Assembly (NCBI RefSeq): GCF_040802235.1
Contig: NC_133170.1
Location: 6,277,001-6,341,000 of the forward strand
Reading direction: 5' to 3'
Source: Manis javanica
Lineage: Eukaryota; Chordata; Mammalia; Pholidota; Manidae
Length of the DNA stretch: 64,000 bases
Shown here: piece after piece, positions 16,785 to 31,959 of the stretch
Layout of the letters: the number at the start of each line of letters is the position of its first letter
Numbering within the stretch: the first letter of the stretch is position 1
The notes under the pieces: generated by a model
Seen by the model: the letters and a program-made list of their open reading frames with translations, nothing else
The model's database searches: none
What the model was told of the DNA's origin: nothing
Translations under genes and position numbers: made by a program

Positions 16785-17190
16785 GGGTTGTTATGCACTG
16801 AGTTCTGTCCCTACAAAATTCCTATGTTAATGCCCTAACCCCCTCAGAATATGTACCTCAAAATGCGACTGTTTTTGAAGACTGGGCTTTTTTAAAGAGA
16901 TGATTAAAACAAGGCCATTAATCCAATCTGACTGGTGTCCTCATAAAAAGAAGGAATTTGGACAACAGGAGCACTATTAGGGACGTAACACACAAGAGAA
17001 GACCATCTGAAGACACAGCAAGAAGACAGGCAGCCCCAAGCCAAGGAGAGAGGCCTCGGAAGAAGCCAGAGCTGCCAGCACCTGGACACTGGACTTCCAG
17101 ACTGCAGAACTGTGAGAAAATTAGTTTCTATTGTTTAAGCCACCCAATCTATGTGATATTTTCTTAGGCCAGACTAGCAAACTAACAAAG
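16785..17190 (+). mobile_element. MLT1-like (ERVL-MaLR) solo LTR
   Basis: It begins tgttatgcactgagttctgtcc and proceeds through the recognisable internal order: ctgactggtgtcctcataaa, gaagacacagcaagaaga, ccaaggagagaggcctc and cagaactgtgagaaaatta, then ttgtttaagccacccaatc near the end. This is a very common mammalian LTR pattern. The exact subfamily name is from memory. It is plus strand, antisense to DNM1L. Confidence 0.7.
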
Positions 17191-17699
17191 GGGTTACAAA
17201 CACAACTGCCCACACAAGCAATATCCTGAATGAGCAAATGAACCGACTTCATTCAAAATGACATCAGACTGTATTCTTCTGACATTCTGTTTGCATATTA
17301 AAATATAAAAATATTTCTCACATCTCACAAAATATTTCTCAAGAATATTAAAAATAGAAGAATATTTCTTAAGTAGTCTTCAACTTTCCCACTTTTGATA
17401 GAGACACAGAAATAGGAAATATATCATCCTTTCCATAAAAAGAACAGAAGAGCACAACACATGCATGATGATAAGCGGCAGCCAAGGGAGGCAAAAGGAA
17501 GCAATGGGGGCTGTGGGCGCCTGGATACCGTCTCGCCCATCCACAGCGGGCGCATTTTTCAGATCCACTGGGAATGAGGGCCCAGCATTGTCAAATTTTC
17601 TGACTTTTTTAAAGAAAACTAGACACATGGGCCTTTTGATTAAACCACCAATTTTTAAGCATTGGCAACTTTTTTTTTTTAAATACTGTATGTCCTGTA

Positions 17700-20600
17700 T
17701 GGTGTTTCCAGTTCAAGATAGCTACACAGATGATCCTAAACTGACCTACCATGGACACACCAAACCTACAGAAACAACAGAATAATCCCCTCTGGAAGAA
17801 ACTCCAAAACTAGTTAAGCAACCCCTACTCATCGGGCAAATGACAAAAACCCACAATGAAATGGGTAGGAGAGACTGAGACACAATTTCACCCTAAACCC
17901 CCAATTCCAGCACCAAGACTGATAATCAAGAGGGAACTCATAACTTCTCCCTGAACACAGCTTCTCCCTGAGGAGCAAAGGGTATGAGGCCCACATCTGG
18001 TACCCTGACCTCTAATGTGCACCTGAGAGATGGACCGCCACAACATCTAGCTTTGAAAGCCAACAGGGCTTACATCCATGAGACCCATGAGGTTACAGGG
18101 AACCGAAAAGCAATTCTTAAAGGACTCATGCAGGCTCACCAGGGATAACCCCCAAAAGGCACGGTGCAGAGGGGCCAGACAGAACACCCAACTATCTTAT
18201 TCTGAAAAAGGTGTATTTGCACATACTTTAAAAGCTGCCACCTGAGGGTCCAGCTTCCAATCAGCCTGAATTGAGGTACTGACTGAGACCATCCCCCCCT
18301 TTATGACACTGACAGATCACAGCACACCCTCAACTACTGTGAGCCACTAAAAACAAAGTAGGCTGCTTGGACAATCACAAAGATTAGAAACAACCAAAAT
18401 CTAGGACAGGGTTGAACAATAAAGTTCATCTTCTACACAACACCACTCTTTCAAGACGGGGAGAGATGGCTATTTTATCTAATGCATACAACAAAAACAG
18501 AGAATTAAGAAAAATGAAGAAATAGAGGAATATCTCCAAGTGAAAGAACAAGACAAAACTTCAGAAAAGTCATTAATAAAAACAGAAATAAGTGGTTTTC
18601 CTGATAAAGAGTTCAAATTAAAGGTCATAAAGATGCTGAGCTTGGAAGAATGTATGAACAAACAGAGAATTTCAACAGAGATAGACAAAAATGAACCTAA
18701 CAAAAACGAAAGAGCTGAAGAATACAAAAATGAACTAACAAATATAATGGAGGGGTTCAACAGCACAGACTAGATGAAGCCAAAGAAAGGATCAGTGAAC
18801 CCAAAGACAGGGCAGTGGATCTTATCCAATCAGAGTAGCAAAAAGGAAAAAGAATGAAAATGAGCAAAGATAGCTTAAGGGATTTATAGGGTAACATCAA
18901 GTGAACCAACATTTGCATTTTAGGGGTCCCAGATGAAGAAGATACAGAGAAAGGGGCAGAAACTTATTTGAAGAAATAATGGCCCAAAACTTTACTAACT
19001 TGGGGGAGGAAACAGATATCCAGATCTAGGAAACTGAGTTCCAGACAGGATGAACCTAGAGACCCACACCAAGACACATTAAAATTAAAGTGTACAATGT
19101 TAAAAACAAGAACACATTAAAAGCACAAGAAAAACAGCTTGTTATGTACAAGGGAAACCACCACCATAAAACTATCAGGGTTTGTTAAATAGGAACTTTG
19201 CAGGCCAGAAGGGAGCGGCATGGTATATTCATAGTGCTGAAAGAAAAACAACAGCCAACCAAGAAAACTCTACCCAGCAAAGCTGTCCTTCAGAATGGAA
19301 GGAAATAACAAATTTTCCACACATGTAAAAGCTGAAGGAGTTCATCACCACTAGACCTGCCTACAAGATTAAAGGGACTTCCTTAAACTGAAACAAAAAG
19401 GTGTTAATAATAGAAAACATACGAAACTATAAATTTCACTGGTAAAAGTAAATATATAGTAAAACTCAGAATAACCTAATATTATATAAGTCATGGATTA
19501 ATCACATCTAAATCTAGTATGAAGACTAAAAGACAAAAGCAGTAAAAATAACTAAGACATAATTTGCTAATGGATACACAAGATAAAAATGTAAGCTGTG
19601 ACATCAAAAACATAAAATGTGGAGGGAGGGGGTAAAAATGTAGAGCTTTAGAATGTGTTCAAGCTGAGGTTGTTACCAACTCAAAATACTGTTGGTTTTG
19701 TGTAAGCCTCGTGGTAACCACAAAGCAAAAACTAATGGTAACATGAAAGAAAAAGAAAAGGAATGTAAACATACCGCTAAAGAAAATCATCAAATCACAG
19801 TGTAAGAGAACAAGAGAAGAGACCAAGGATTATAAAACAGCCAGACAACAACAAAAGCACAGTAAGTCATACCTATCAATAATTACGTTAAATGGACTAA
19901 ATTCTCCAATCAAAAGATACAGAGTAGGTGAATGGATTAAAAACACAAAAGCACCTGTATGCTGTCTACAAGAGACTCATTTCAGAAGTAAGGACACACA
20001 GAGGCTGATATTGAGATGGAAAAGGTACTGCAATGCAAATGGAAACCAAAAGAAAGCTGGCATAGCTGTACTTTTATCAGACAAAATAGACTTTAAGACA
20101 AAGACTGTATTAAGAGACAAAGAAAGTCATCATATAGTGATAAAGGGTCAATCCAAAAGACTGTAAATGTAACATTTGCAACATTTATGCACCCAACACA
20201 GGAACCCTAAATATATAAAGCAATATTAACAGACTTCAAGGGAGAAACAGAGAGCAATATAATAACAGTAGGGGACTTTAATAACCCACTTTCATCAATG
20301 GATAGGTCAACAAAGCTGAAAAATCAGTGTAGAAACATTGGCCTTAAATAACACAATAATCCACATGGACTTAACAGGTATCCACAGAACATTACATCCA
20401 AAAGCAACAGAAAAGATATTTAAGTGGACATGGAACATTCTCCATGGCCACCATATATATTATATGGTACGTCACAAAACAAGTCTTAATAAATGTAAGG
20501 AGACTGCAATCATATCAAACATCTTTTCTGACCACAAAGTTATGAAACTAGAAATCAATTACAAGAAAAGTGGAAAATTCACAAATATATGGATATTGAA

Positions 20601-23600
20601 CAACATGCTATTGAACAACCAATTGACAAAAGGAGAAATAAAAACAGATCTTGAGACAAATCAAAATGAAAATACAACATTCTAGCAATAAATGCCTCCA
20701 TTAGGATACAAGAAAGCTCTCAAATAACCTAACTTTATACTTCAAGGAACTAGAAAAAGAAAACCAAAGTAAGCCCAAAGTTAGGAGTTAGTAAAGGAAC
20801 AAAATATCAAAGATGAGCAGACATAAATGACATAGAGAATGAGTATCACAGAAAACTAAAATCTATCAAACTAAGAACTGGTTTTTTAAAAGATAAAATA
20901 GACAAACACTTAACTAAACTCTACAGATAAAAAAAAAAGGGCCAGAACTCTACAATCATGAATGAAAGAAATGCTAAAACTGGTATCATATAAATCGTAG
21001 TATCTTAGGAGACTACTACAATTATATGCCAAGAAATTGGACAGCCATGAAGAAATGGATAAATTCCTAGAAACAACCTACCAAGACTGAATCATGAAAA
21101 ATGGGAAATCTGAACAGACTAATTACTACTAAGGAGGCAGAAACAGTAACCAAAGCCACCCAACAAATGTCCAAGGCCAGACAACTTCACTGGTGAATTC
21201 CACCAAAAGAACTAATACCAATCTTTCTTAATTCTTCCAAAAAATAAAGCAGAACACTTCGAATCTCATTTTACAAGGTCAGCATTACCCTAATACCAAA
21301 ACCAGACAAGGATCCCACAAGAAAAGAGTATCAGAAGCCAATATCCCTGATGAACATACATGCAAAAGTTCTCAACAAAATATTAGGAAAATAAACTCAA
21401 TATGTTAAAAGAGTCATACACCATGATCACATAAAATTTATTCCAGGGATACAAAGATGGTTAAACATCCACAAATTAATCAATGAGGTATACTGCATTA
21501 ACAAAAAGGATAAAAAACCATATGATCAATGCAATAGATGCAGAAAAATTATTTGAGAAAATTCAACATCCATTCATAATAAAAATCCTAAACAAAACAG
21601 GTAAAGAAGAAACATACTTCAATAAAGGCCACTTAAGATAAACCAATTACTAACCTCACACTAAACAGTGAAAAGCTGAAAGCTTTTCCTCTAAGATAAT
21701 AGGCAAGATAAGGATACCCACCCTTGACAGTTTCATTAAACATAGTTTTGGAAGTTCTAGCTGGAGCAATTTGGCTAGAAAAAGAAATAGAAGATATCCA
21801 TATTGGTAAAGAAGGAGTAAAACTGTCACTATTTGCAGATAACATGGTAATACACATTGCAAACCCTAAAGATACCACCAAAAAACTGTTAGACCTAACC
21901 AATAAATTCAGTGAAGTGGCAGATTATGAAATCAATGTACAAAAACCTGTTGCATTTCTATCACTAATAACGAACTATCAGAAAGAGAAATTAAGACAAC
22001 AATCCTACTTACAATTGCATCAAAAACAATAAAAATCTAGGAATAAATTTAACCAAGCAGGTGAAAGACCTATACACTGAAAACTGAAGGACACTAGTGA
22101 AAGAAACTGAAGGCAGCACAAATGAGTAGAAGGATATCCTGTGTTCATAGACTGAAGGAATCAATATTGTTAAAATGTCCATACTACCCACAGCTATCTA
22201 CAAATTAAATGCAATCCCAATCAAAATATCAATGACATTTTTCACAGAAATAGAACAATTCTAAAATTTGTATGCAATCACAAAAGAAAACAAATAGCCA
22301 AAGCAATCCTGAGAAAGTAGAATAAAGCTGGATGCATCATATGCTTCCTGATTTCAAACTATATTGCAAAGCTATAGTAATCAAAACAGTATGGTATTAT
22401 CACTGAAACAAATACATAGATCAAGGGAACAGAAGTGAGAACTCACAAATAAATATGATGACTCACATATGGTCAATAAATGTGATAAAGGAGTCAAGAA
22501 TATAAAACAGAGAAAGGACAGTCTCTTCAATAAATGGTATTGGGAAAACTGGAAGCCACACGGAAAAGAATGAAACTGGACCACTATCTTACACCATACA
22601 CAAAAATTAACTCAAAGTGGATTAAAAACTTGAATGTAAGACTTCAAACCATAAAACTCCTAGAAAAACACATAAGCAGTAAGCACCCTGGCATAGGTCT
22701 TGGCAATGACTTTTTGGATTTGACAACAAAAGCAACAGCAACAAAAGTGAAAATAAACATGTGAAACTACATCAAACTAAAAGGCTTCTCTGCACAGCAA
22801 AGAAAACTATCAACAAAATGAAAATGAAACCTACCAAAGGTAGAAAGTATTTGCAATCCCCATCAAAAAAATATGCAATCCCCATCAAAATATCAATGGC
22901 ATTTTTCACAGAAATAGAACAATTCAAAAATGTGTATAGAACCACAAGACAACAAATAGTCAAAGCAATCCTGAGAAAGAATTAAGCTGGAGGCATCATG
23001 CATCCTGATTTGAAACTATATGCAAGATTATAGTAATCAAAAGTGTATTAGCATAGAAATATTAATAAGGGATTAATATTCAAAATATACAAAGAACTCA
23101 TATAACTCAACAGCAAAAAAAGCAAATAATACAACTGAAAAATGGGCAAAGGACCTAAATGGACATTTTTCCATTCATGGCTAGCAGGTACATTAAAAGG
23201 TGCTCAACATCACTCATTATCAGGGCAATGCATATCAAAACCACAATGAGGTATCAACTCACACCTCAGAACGGCTATCATCAAAATGATAAGAAATAAC
23301 AAGTGTTGGTGAGGACATGGAGAAAAGGGACCCTTGTGCACTGCTGGTGGAATGTGAACTGTTGCAGCCACTACGGAAAGCAGTATGTAGGGTCCTCAAA
23401 AAATTAAATCAGAACTATGATTATGATCCAGTAATTCCACTTCTGGGTATTTGAAGGAAACAAAACACTAACTCAAAAACATATACGTACCCCCATGTTC
23501 ATTACAGTATTATTTACAATAGCCAAGATAATGGGAACAACCTAATTGTCCATTGATGAATAAAGAAAATGTGGTGTACATATATATGTATATATAATTA

Positions 23601-24065
23601 CACACACACACACACACACAATGGAATACTATTCAGCCACAAAAAGCAAAGGAAACCCATTGTGACAACACAAATGGACCTTGAGGGCATTATGCTACAA
23701 GAACTAAGTCAGAGTAAGACAAATACCATATGACCTTACTTATATGTATAATCTAAAAAAAACAGGGAACAGATTAGTGGTTGCCAGAGGCAGGGGATGG
23801 GTGAAATGGGGTACAGTGGTCAAAAGGTACAAACTTCCAGTTATAATATAATGTACAGTATGGTGACTAAACATAGTAATAATGTATACATGAAAGTTGC
23901 TAAGAAAGTGAATCTTAGAAGTTCTCATCAGAAGAAAAATAATGTAACTGTGGTGATGGATATTAGCTAGACTTATTGTGGATCATTTCACAATGTGTGT
24001 GTATATATAAATTATGCTATACATCTGAAACTAGCATGTCAATTATATCTTAATTTTAAAAATTG
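17700..24065 (+). mobile_element. Near full-length but dead L1 LINE
   Basis: About 6.4 kb in L1 order: 5'UTR-like sequence, an ORF1 relic near 18480-18780 (KEQDKTSEKS, then ISGFPDKEFKLKVIKML), an inter-ORF region, and ORF2 sequence from about 19860 to 23700. The reverse-transcriptase box survives as FADNMVIH near 21830-21855 (usual core FADD), so the second catalytic Asp reads as Asn. Many frameshifts and stops show it is inactive. A duplicated ORF2 piece lies inside (22211-22390 and 22875-23044), and a (CA)n/TATA tract at 23575-23622. It ends with an L1-type 3' tail. Confidence 0.85.
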
Positions 24066-25019
24066 TTGCCAACACACAGAGAACAAACAAAACATGTCTG
24101 TTGGCTCCCAATTTTTTACCTCAATATTATGAATGGCGTTGGCTTCAACAATTCGTTGGATCAGAGCTTGTTTTCTGCTGGTGATTTAAATACCCAATGT
24201 CTGATTCTTTCGAGGAAGGTAAATGGCCACTAGAGTTCCAATGCTGCGAAGGTCACAGCTGGCCTGCTCTGAAAACAGGGCGTTCGTTCCTGGCACTCCA
24301 AGGCCTGCTTTTTCATCTTCATATACCCCCAAAATTGATTCAATATTCTGTAGGAACTAAGGATTTGAGTGCTTGGTTTTGGTGTCACCTGTTAGTTTCT
24401 TCCCAACTGCACTCTACTGAGATTCCTAGTTCTGAATTTATATTTTGAGATGGAGCTTTTCACTGAAAAGATGTTGTCATATTTTTGGCTGTCTTATTAA
24501 CTAGCATCATTTGGTAGTTGGGAGTTCTAAACATTCATGCCACATTAACCAGAATGATTCAATATTTAACTTCTTAATTTTTTATTTTTCACTTCATAAG
24601 ACAGGCCTTTCAATTCTTTATTTTGATATTAATGTAACAGATAAAGATGTACTTACTTTTTTAATTTTATTTAATAATAACTTTAGATTTACAAGAAGAG
24701 GTTTCCTTCATATTTGCCTCACTTATTTTAAATATTTCTCAGAATGTCCTTAGAAATATTAATTTTATGGTATTTAAAATAAACTGTTTTTACCTTATAG
24801 CTCAAACCCTTTAACCCACTGGCAAATTATAAAGTTTCAACCATTTCATAATTTATGGTGTTAAAATGTGGTCTTATACTGAATAATTTTTGCACCTATA
24901 ACCCAATAATATTAACACTTCAACTATCCTAGATCCAAACAGACTAAAATGCTGCAGTCCTTAGGGACAAACTTTTTTCTTGGTTATAAAACTACAGGCC
25001 CAGTTGCTAACTGGAACAT

Positions 25020-27112
25020 AGAAAAGAGATACAGATGTCTTATAAGGCCATGAACTCAAATACCAAGATATCCATAAAAATCTCTACTTCTATAAGCAGA
25101 AAAGCATGAGAAAAGTGACATGAAACTACATACTGAAGAAGCTCAATGAACTCCTGAGGATAAACACAGAGATCCACATAGAAACAAGTTATACTCAAAC
25201 TACTGAAAGACAAAGACCAATACTAAGCAGCAAGAGAAATGCAGAGAAGCAACTCCTGTAACAAGGGATCCTCCAAGAGATTAACAACACAAGAGATTTC
25301 TCATCAGAAATTGTGGAAGCCAGAGGCATTAGCATGACTTAAAAGTGCTGAATTAAGTGGGAAAGACAGTGTAGCACAGAGAAGACAAGTGGAGACTCTG
25401 TGGCATCTTACTACACTGATGGGCAGCGACTGCAGTGGGGTGGAGGGGGCTCAATAATATGAGTGAATGCATTAACCACAATGTTGCTTATGTGAAATCT
25501 TCATAAGATTGTACATCAATGATATCTTAATAAAAAAATTTTTTAAAGTGCTGGATGAAAAAGAAAAAAACTATCAAGAATTCTGTGTCAGACACAGTAT
25601 TGCTGGTATGGCATCACTCCTTAAAGCAATCTACAGACAGAAACACAATCCCTATCAAAATCTCAACATCCTTATTTGAAGAAATGGAAATGCCAACTCT
25701 AAAATTCACATGGCATGGCAAGGGACTCCCAACAGCAAAAACAATCTTAGGGAAAAAAGAATAAGGTTGGGAGGCTCATACTTTCTGATTTCAAAACATA
25801 TTAGAAAACTACAGTAATCAAAACAGGGTGGCGCTGGCATAAAGATAAACATATGGGTCAGCGGGAAAGAACTGAGGGACCAGAAATAAACCCATACATC
25901 TTTAGTCAACTGATTTTCAACAATAGTGCCAAGACCATTCAATGGTGGAAAAACAGTCTCTTCAATAAATGGTACTGGATTGACTGGACAGCCCCTGGGA
26001 AGAATATGGTTAGACCTCTACTTCATACCAAAGATAGAAATTTACTCAAAATAGATCAAAATCCTAAACTAAGGGCTAAAACTACAAAACTCTTACAAGG
26101 AAACATAAAACAATAAATTTTCACGACCTTGCATTTGGCAAAGTCTTAGACGTGACACCAAAAGTGCAAGCAACAAGCAAACAAATAAACTGGATTTCAT
26201 CAAAATTAAAAACTTTTGTGCAACAAGGACACTATCAAGAAAGTGAAAAGACAATCTACCATAATGGGAGAAATATGTATAAATCCTATATTGATAATGG
26301 CCTAATATCCAGCATATATAAAGGACTCTTAGCACTCAATAATAAAAAGACAAAGACAAATAACCCCAACAAGCACATAAAAAAATGTTCAATATCATTA
26401 GTTATTAGGGTCTGCTAGTCAAACATATAATACCATCTCACACACTCACTACAAAAGCTATGGAAATAACAAGTGTTGGTGAGGATACAGAAAAATTGGA
26501 GAACTCCTACTTTGCTGGTGGGTATGCAAAACGACTCCGCCACTGTGGAAAACAGTTTGGTGATCCTTCAAAAAGGTAAACATAAGATTACCAATGATCC
26601 AGTAATTCCACCCCTAGTTATATAGCCAAAAGAACTGAAGCAGGTACTCAAAATAGTTACACACAAACGTTCTACACCAAAAGGCAGAAATAACCCAAGA
26701 GATTATCAACAGATGAATGATAAACAAAATGTGGTACATACATATAATGGAATGTAAGTCAGAAATTAAAAGAATGAAGTACTTATGCACACAACAATGA
26801 ATGAACCATGTTATGCTAAGTGAAAAAAGCCAGACATAAATGGTCACATATTATATGATTCCATTTCTAAGAAATACCCAAAACAGGTAAATTTAAAGAA
26901 ACAGAAAGAAGACTGGTCATTGCCAGGGACTGCTGGAAGGAGAAGTGACAGCTTAATAGGTATGGAGTTTCTTTTGGAGGGATCAAAGTGTTTTGGACCT
27001 AGACAATGGTTGCATATTATTAATGGACTAAATGTGACTGGATTGTTCACTTTAAAATGGCTAATTTTATTATATTAATTTCACCTCAATTTAAGTCTTA
27101 GAATAAAAAAAT
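25020..27112 (+). mobile_element. Internally deleted L1 with nested retroposon
   Basis: The left part (to about 25350) resembles the ORF1-to-ORF2 spacer (gagatttctcatcagaaatt, then aaagtgctg). After a nested insert the L1 resumes at 25545 with tgaaaaagaaaaaaactatc. It then jumps to the ORF2 C-terminal region (accgcagtaatcaaaacag-like, then ggtactggattgactgg). The middle of ORF2, including the reverse transcriptase, is missing. A 3'UTR-like region runs to about 27112. Confidence 0.7.
25351..25544 (+). mobile_element. Short non-autonomous retroposon nested in L1
   Basis: About 194 bp with a 3' end reading atatcttaataaaaaaattt, flanked by the direct repeat aaagtgctg (25342-25350 and 25545-25553). 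It interrupts otherwise continuous L1 sequence. The A-rich tail and repeat indicate retroposition after the L1 landed. The body (acagagaagacaagtggaga onward) looks like a dispersed mammalian repeat that I cannot name. Confidence 0.6.
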
Positions 27113-27289
27113 GAAGTAGCACATGACCTATACAAAGAAATTAGAAAATGAAAGAGAAAAATCTAAGTTTACCTAAGAACACTCAGAAGAAAACACTGAA
27201 GGAATGAAAACTATAATCAATAGTTGGTGCCAAATTACTAAATGTCACAGAGCCATCACGTCTACAAACACAAGACAAATACAGGTTCA

Positions 27290-27915
27290 TCCCTAGAACT
27301 TTTTCTAAGAAGACAGTAACAAGAGTTGGTAAGGGTGTACAGAAACTGAAACCCTCATACACTGACAGAGGGAATGTAAAATGGTGCAGCCAACTGTGGA
27401 AAACAGTGTAGCAGTTCTTCGCAAAGTATTTAGTGCTACCAAATAACCAAGTAGGGTATATACCAGACAACTGAAAACATGTTCACACAAAACCTTGTAA
27501 ACGAATGTTCACAGCAGCATTATTCATCATAGCCTGAAGTGGTAATAATCCAAATGTCCATCAACTAATGAATGGATAAGCAAACTGTGACATATCTGTG
27601 CAATGGTGTATTATATAGCCATAAAAAGTAATGAAGGACTAACATATGTCACAACATATGTGAACCTAAAAAAAACATGCTAAGCACAAGAGGCCAGACA
27701 CAAAAGGCCATATAATGTATAATTCCTTTTATATGAAATGCCCAGGAGGCGTCAGAAAGCCGATGAATGATTGCCAAAAGCTAGGGTGAAACGGGGAGTG
27801 ACTGCTAACAGTGGTAATGGCTGCAACCTTGTGAATATAGTAACCACTGAATTGTACACTTATAATGGCAAATTTTATGTTACATGTATCATATTTCAAT
27901 TTTTTAAATGTTAAA
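27290..27915 (+). mobile_element. L1 3'-region fragment
   Basis: Shows the ORF2-end order of old L1s: ggaatgtaaaatggtgcagc, then aatgttcacagcagcattat, then ccaaatgtccatcaac and a 3'UTR-like end near 27915. It is truncated at the 5' end and non-coding. Confidence 0.75.
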
Positions 27916-28594
27916 TAAGCTGGTTTACAACCTGGTCACTTAATACTCAAGATTTATTTTCCTTTTTTTTTTTTTTTGTATGAATTACTGAAGGTGGAGT
28001 TCTGAAATCACTGGAAAAGAAGGCACAGCAAAAAGCACATTACTGGCAACACTGAGCCAGAGTCTCAGGTCAATGTCATCTGCACTGGAATTTTTCTACT
28101 AGGTAGTGGTTTGGGTTACATTCCTGAAGGGATTCCCCCTTCCAATTTTCAAGAAACTGTGTTATAAAATTTCTAAGTTGAGTCACAAATGTTGTGTAAG
28201 TTTTATCTCCTCCACCTACAAAGTACACCGTGGTCTAAAAGTACCAACCTTCTCTCCCCATTTTCTGTTCTTTCCACACAGAAGATCTCAGCTAAAGAAA
28301 GAGGAAAGCAATTTATTTAGCTCAATCATAAAAACTGTGAGTGATCCACAGCTGTAAACATGATTCTCTCTCCTCAATGACTCCAAGTCTCTAGACCCCA
28401 AATAAGGATTATGTGGGCAATTTAAGTTTAAAACATTCAGCGGGTAGCAGAGGTTGCCTGGGAGGAGATGTTTTGGAGCAAGAAGCCACCAATATCAACC
28501 TGCTACAGAACAGAGGTAAGCCCTTACACTCAGCCTCCTGCTTTTTCCAGCTTCATGCATTTTAAAATCAAAGACTCATTAGTTTACTTTTCAA

Positions 28595-28742
28595 ATCAGG
28601 ATCTATGAACCATGTGCATCCGAATCACCTGTGGTGCTAGCCCAGCCTAAATTCATCAAATCAAAATCTCTGGGGAGGGAATCCAGGGAACTTGTTTTCT
28701 AAGTGATTCTTATATACACTAAGTTTGAGAATCTCTGTTCTA
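28595..28742 (+). mobile_element. MER5-like hAT-Charlie fragment
   Basis: Contains catccgaatcacctgtggtg and aaatctctggggaggga, and closes with aagtttgagaatctctgttc. This matches the internal and terminal inverted-repeat pattern of MER5-type non-autonomous DNA transposons. Confidence 0.65.
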
Positions 28743-29604
28743 AAATGCTCTGCAAAATGGGACCTGCAGCCATGTAAGGAACAGGAAATGTGTAAGATAG
28801 AGACTGTACCTATATTATGAAGACATGATCACTGCCACCGAGAAGCTGACAAGTCAGAACTGATTTCAGAACACTTACTATCGCTGGAACTCACTACACA
28901 CTCCTCCACTAAATGTAACTGTGAAGCATGTGCATTAGACATTACACAACGTTAAACGGCATAGATGACAAAGTAAAGGTGCACTTGTATTCAAATCTAG
29001 TAGAAGAGGTTTTCTCCAACATATTGAGGAAAATATGAGAAACTTTCTATTCTTACTTCTTCTGTACCTGAACAATAAAACATTGAATTACAGCTAATAA
29101 AGACCTGAATGAAGATAACCTTTATTAAATCAAGTCTTAAAACTAAGTAATTCCCTTTAGGAGTAATTTCAAACATCAACACACAAATGTGGCTACAGTT
29201 ACATGTAACTGCTACTACTAGCATGGTTTATCCTAGCACATGCTAATGGCATTCACATGGTAAGACTGTCACTGTTCTACTCTGTCCCTCCCAATTCTGC
29301 CAGTTTTACACACTGAAATAAGCCATTTTGTAAGAAATATCCTTCTTGATTCTAAACTATTTATGATGACACACTATAGCCCTGATTCTTTTACTGCTTC
29401 CAGCTTAAAAAGCATTGAGTATCCCTTTAAAATATATGGAAAAGTACACTTAAAAGCATATGGAAAATTTCTGGTTTACAGCTACGTAACAATTCCCAAG
29501 TAGTACTAAGGAATTTTAATTTATATCATCTCTCATTCTATTTACAAAAACAGGTTCTGGTAAAAGTCCCAGTGTTTTAAAATACCTAGTTACCCTAAGC
29601 AATA

Positions 29605-29700
29605 TTCAAAATATTTATGCAGCACCTACTACATAGCCCAGACTACTCCAGGGGCTAGGAGTAGAAACATATAAGTGAATGAAATACGCTCAACAAAAAT
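29605..29700. repeat. MIR/L2-like short fragment
   Basis: The segment gcagcacctactacatagcc, followed by a run resembling 'ggatacagcagtgaat', is typical of ancient MIR or L2 3' sequence. It is too short to classify. Confidence 0.35.
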
Positions 29701-30516
29701 ACTGCTCATCATTCATTAGGTTGGTGGTTCAGAGTCTCACTCATTACAAATATTAAATAGCACAATATGTGTAAGGCAGGACTGAGCAGAATCTATACCA
29801 ATCTATGGCAGACCAAGACATTTGTTCCTGAAATAATTTCTACTGCTTCACCTATTTAAAAGAAAAAGAAAAAATGTACGGAATGTCTGGTTTCAAAGGT
29901 TTCCAGTGTTTGTATGCACTCCACAGTATTTTGAACATTAAGTTCCCTCTCATAGTATTTATACCCTACACTTTTATTTTGTAGCAACATGTTAACACCT
30001 CATGGAAAATGATGAGGAAACGGTCCCCTTAAGAAGATTAAGAAAGGAAAGCACTTAAAATCAATATAGTAAGTTATCTCTAAAATGCTTTTCTCTGAAC
30101 TCTTTAATATAAAGTCCCACGATTTCTCTTCACCCAAGAAAAGCAGTGGGGAGAGAAAATGAAACTTATACTTCTCTGTCACTTCAGAAATAAATATTTC
30201 TTCAACACTTCTGCATATAAAAAATTGTGTTATCTCTAAGCAGATTCAACACGTTAAGACCACAGAACCCTGATGCCCAATTTACAGGGGGGACAAAAAC
30301 CACAGCCCAGGCAGGAAAACTGGATATTCCTACCCAACCCCCAGGACAGGGGTCTGAGGGGTTTTTGTCTGTTTTCAATGGGTCTGGTTGTTTCTGCTTT
30401 TGTTTTGACTGCCTCGGAATCTCGAAACCCGGGGGGACTGCTCGCAGGAAGGCACGCCGGGGGCGCTGCCCAGAGCGGCCTTCTCGGCCCCGACCGCGCG
30501 GCCCCAAAACCGCCTA

Positions 30517-31329
<813 letters not shown>

Positions 31330-31959
31330 TTAATGGGTGTGCAAATGCCACCTGCGAATGTGTTGAGCTCAGAGCAGTCACGCCATCCAAGAGGTCATTT
31401 CCTTGTGAGGATGCGCGGATTGGAAAAGCTTAGACCCTCGGACAGCCCAGCCACGTGCAGAAGGTCTGCAGGCTGATTCTGGAAGACGTTGCAAACGTTG
31501 CAGACGTTGACGGGGCTAATGGTGCAAAATACAAAATCAGCCCAGGTAGAGCACGCAGATTTTCCAGTGTTTTTGTGAAAACGGGTTCAGAAAGAACCTT
31601 AAGAGTGTCAGAGTTTTAGAGGAGAAGGGCTGGGACCTTGTTCAACATACTCTGTATAAAACTTTATTCGCTGTGGCCGGAGTCCTGATGAAGTGGAGAT
31701 TTGTAACTACCTTACCGGGTTTTTGCTAAGTGTGCCTGCTGTTCTATTCCTGGATGTTGTTTTTCCTTTTAGACCGTATCATCTCCCCTCCACAACGAAC
31801 CTCCAAAGGTTTCCTATCTCAAAGTAAAAGAAAGGTGCTATCTGAGCAAAGACCTAAAGTAGGTGAGGAGAATGTCCTCTTCCCCACTTTATTTTTCTCC
31901 ATGCCATTTATCGCCATCTGACATGCTATAGAGTGAACTTGCTCTCTTCTCTTTTCTTG

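Noticed and set aside
21724-22032. Plus-strand ORF with polymerase-like FADNMVIH
   Set aside because: It is a surviving piece of a dead L1 ORF2, not a host gene or an active enzyme.
23575-23622. CA/TATA tract considered as a regulatory element
   Set aside because: It is a simple microsatellite inside the L1 3' region.
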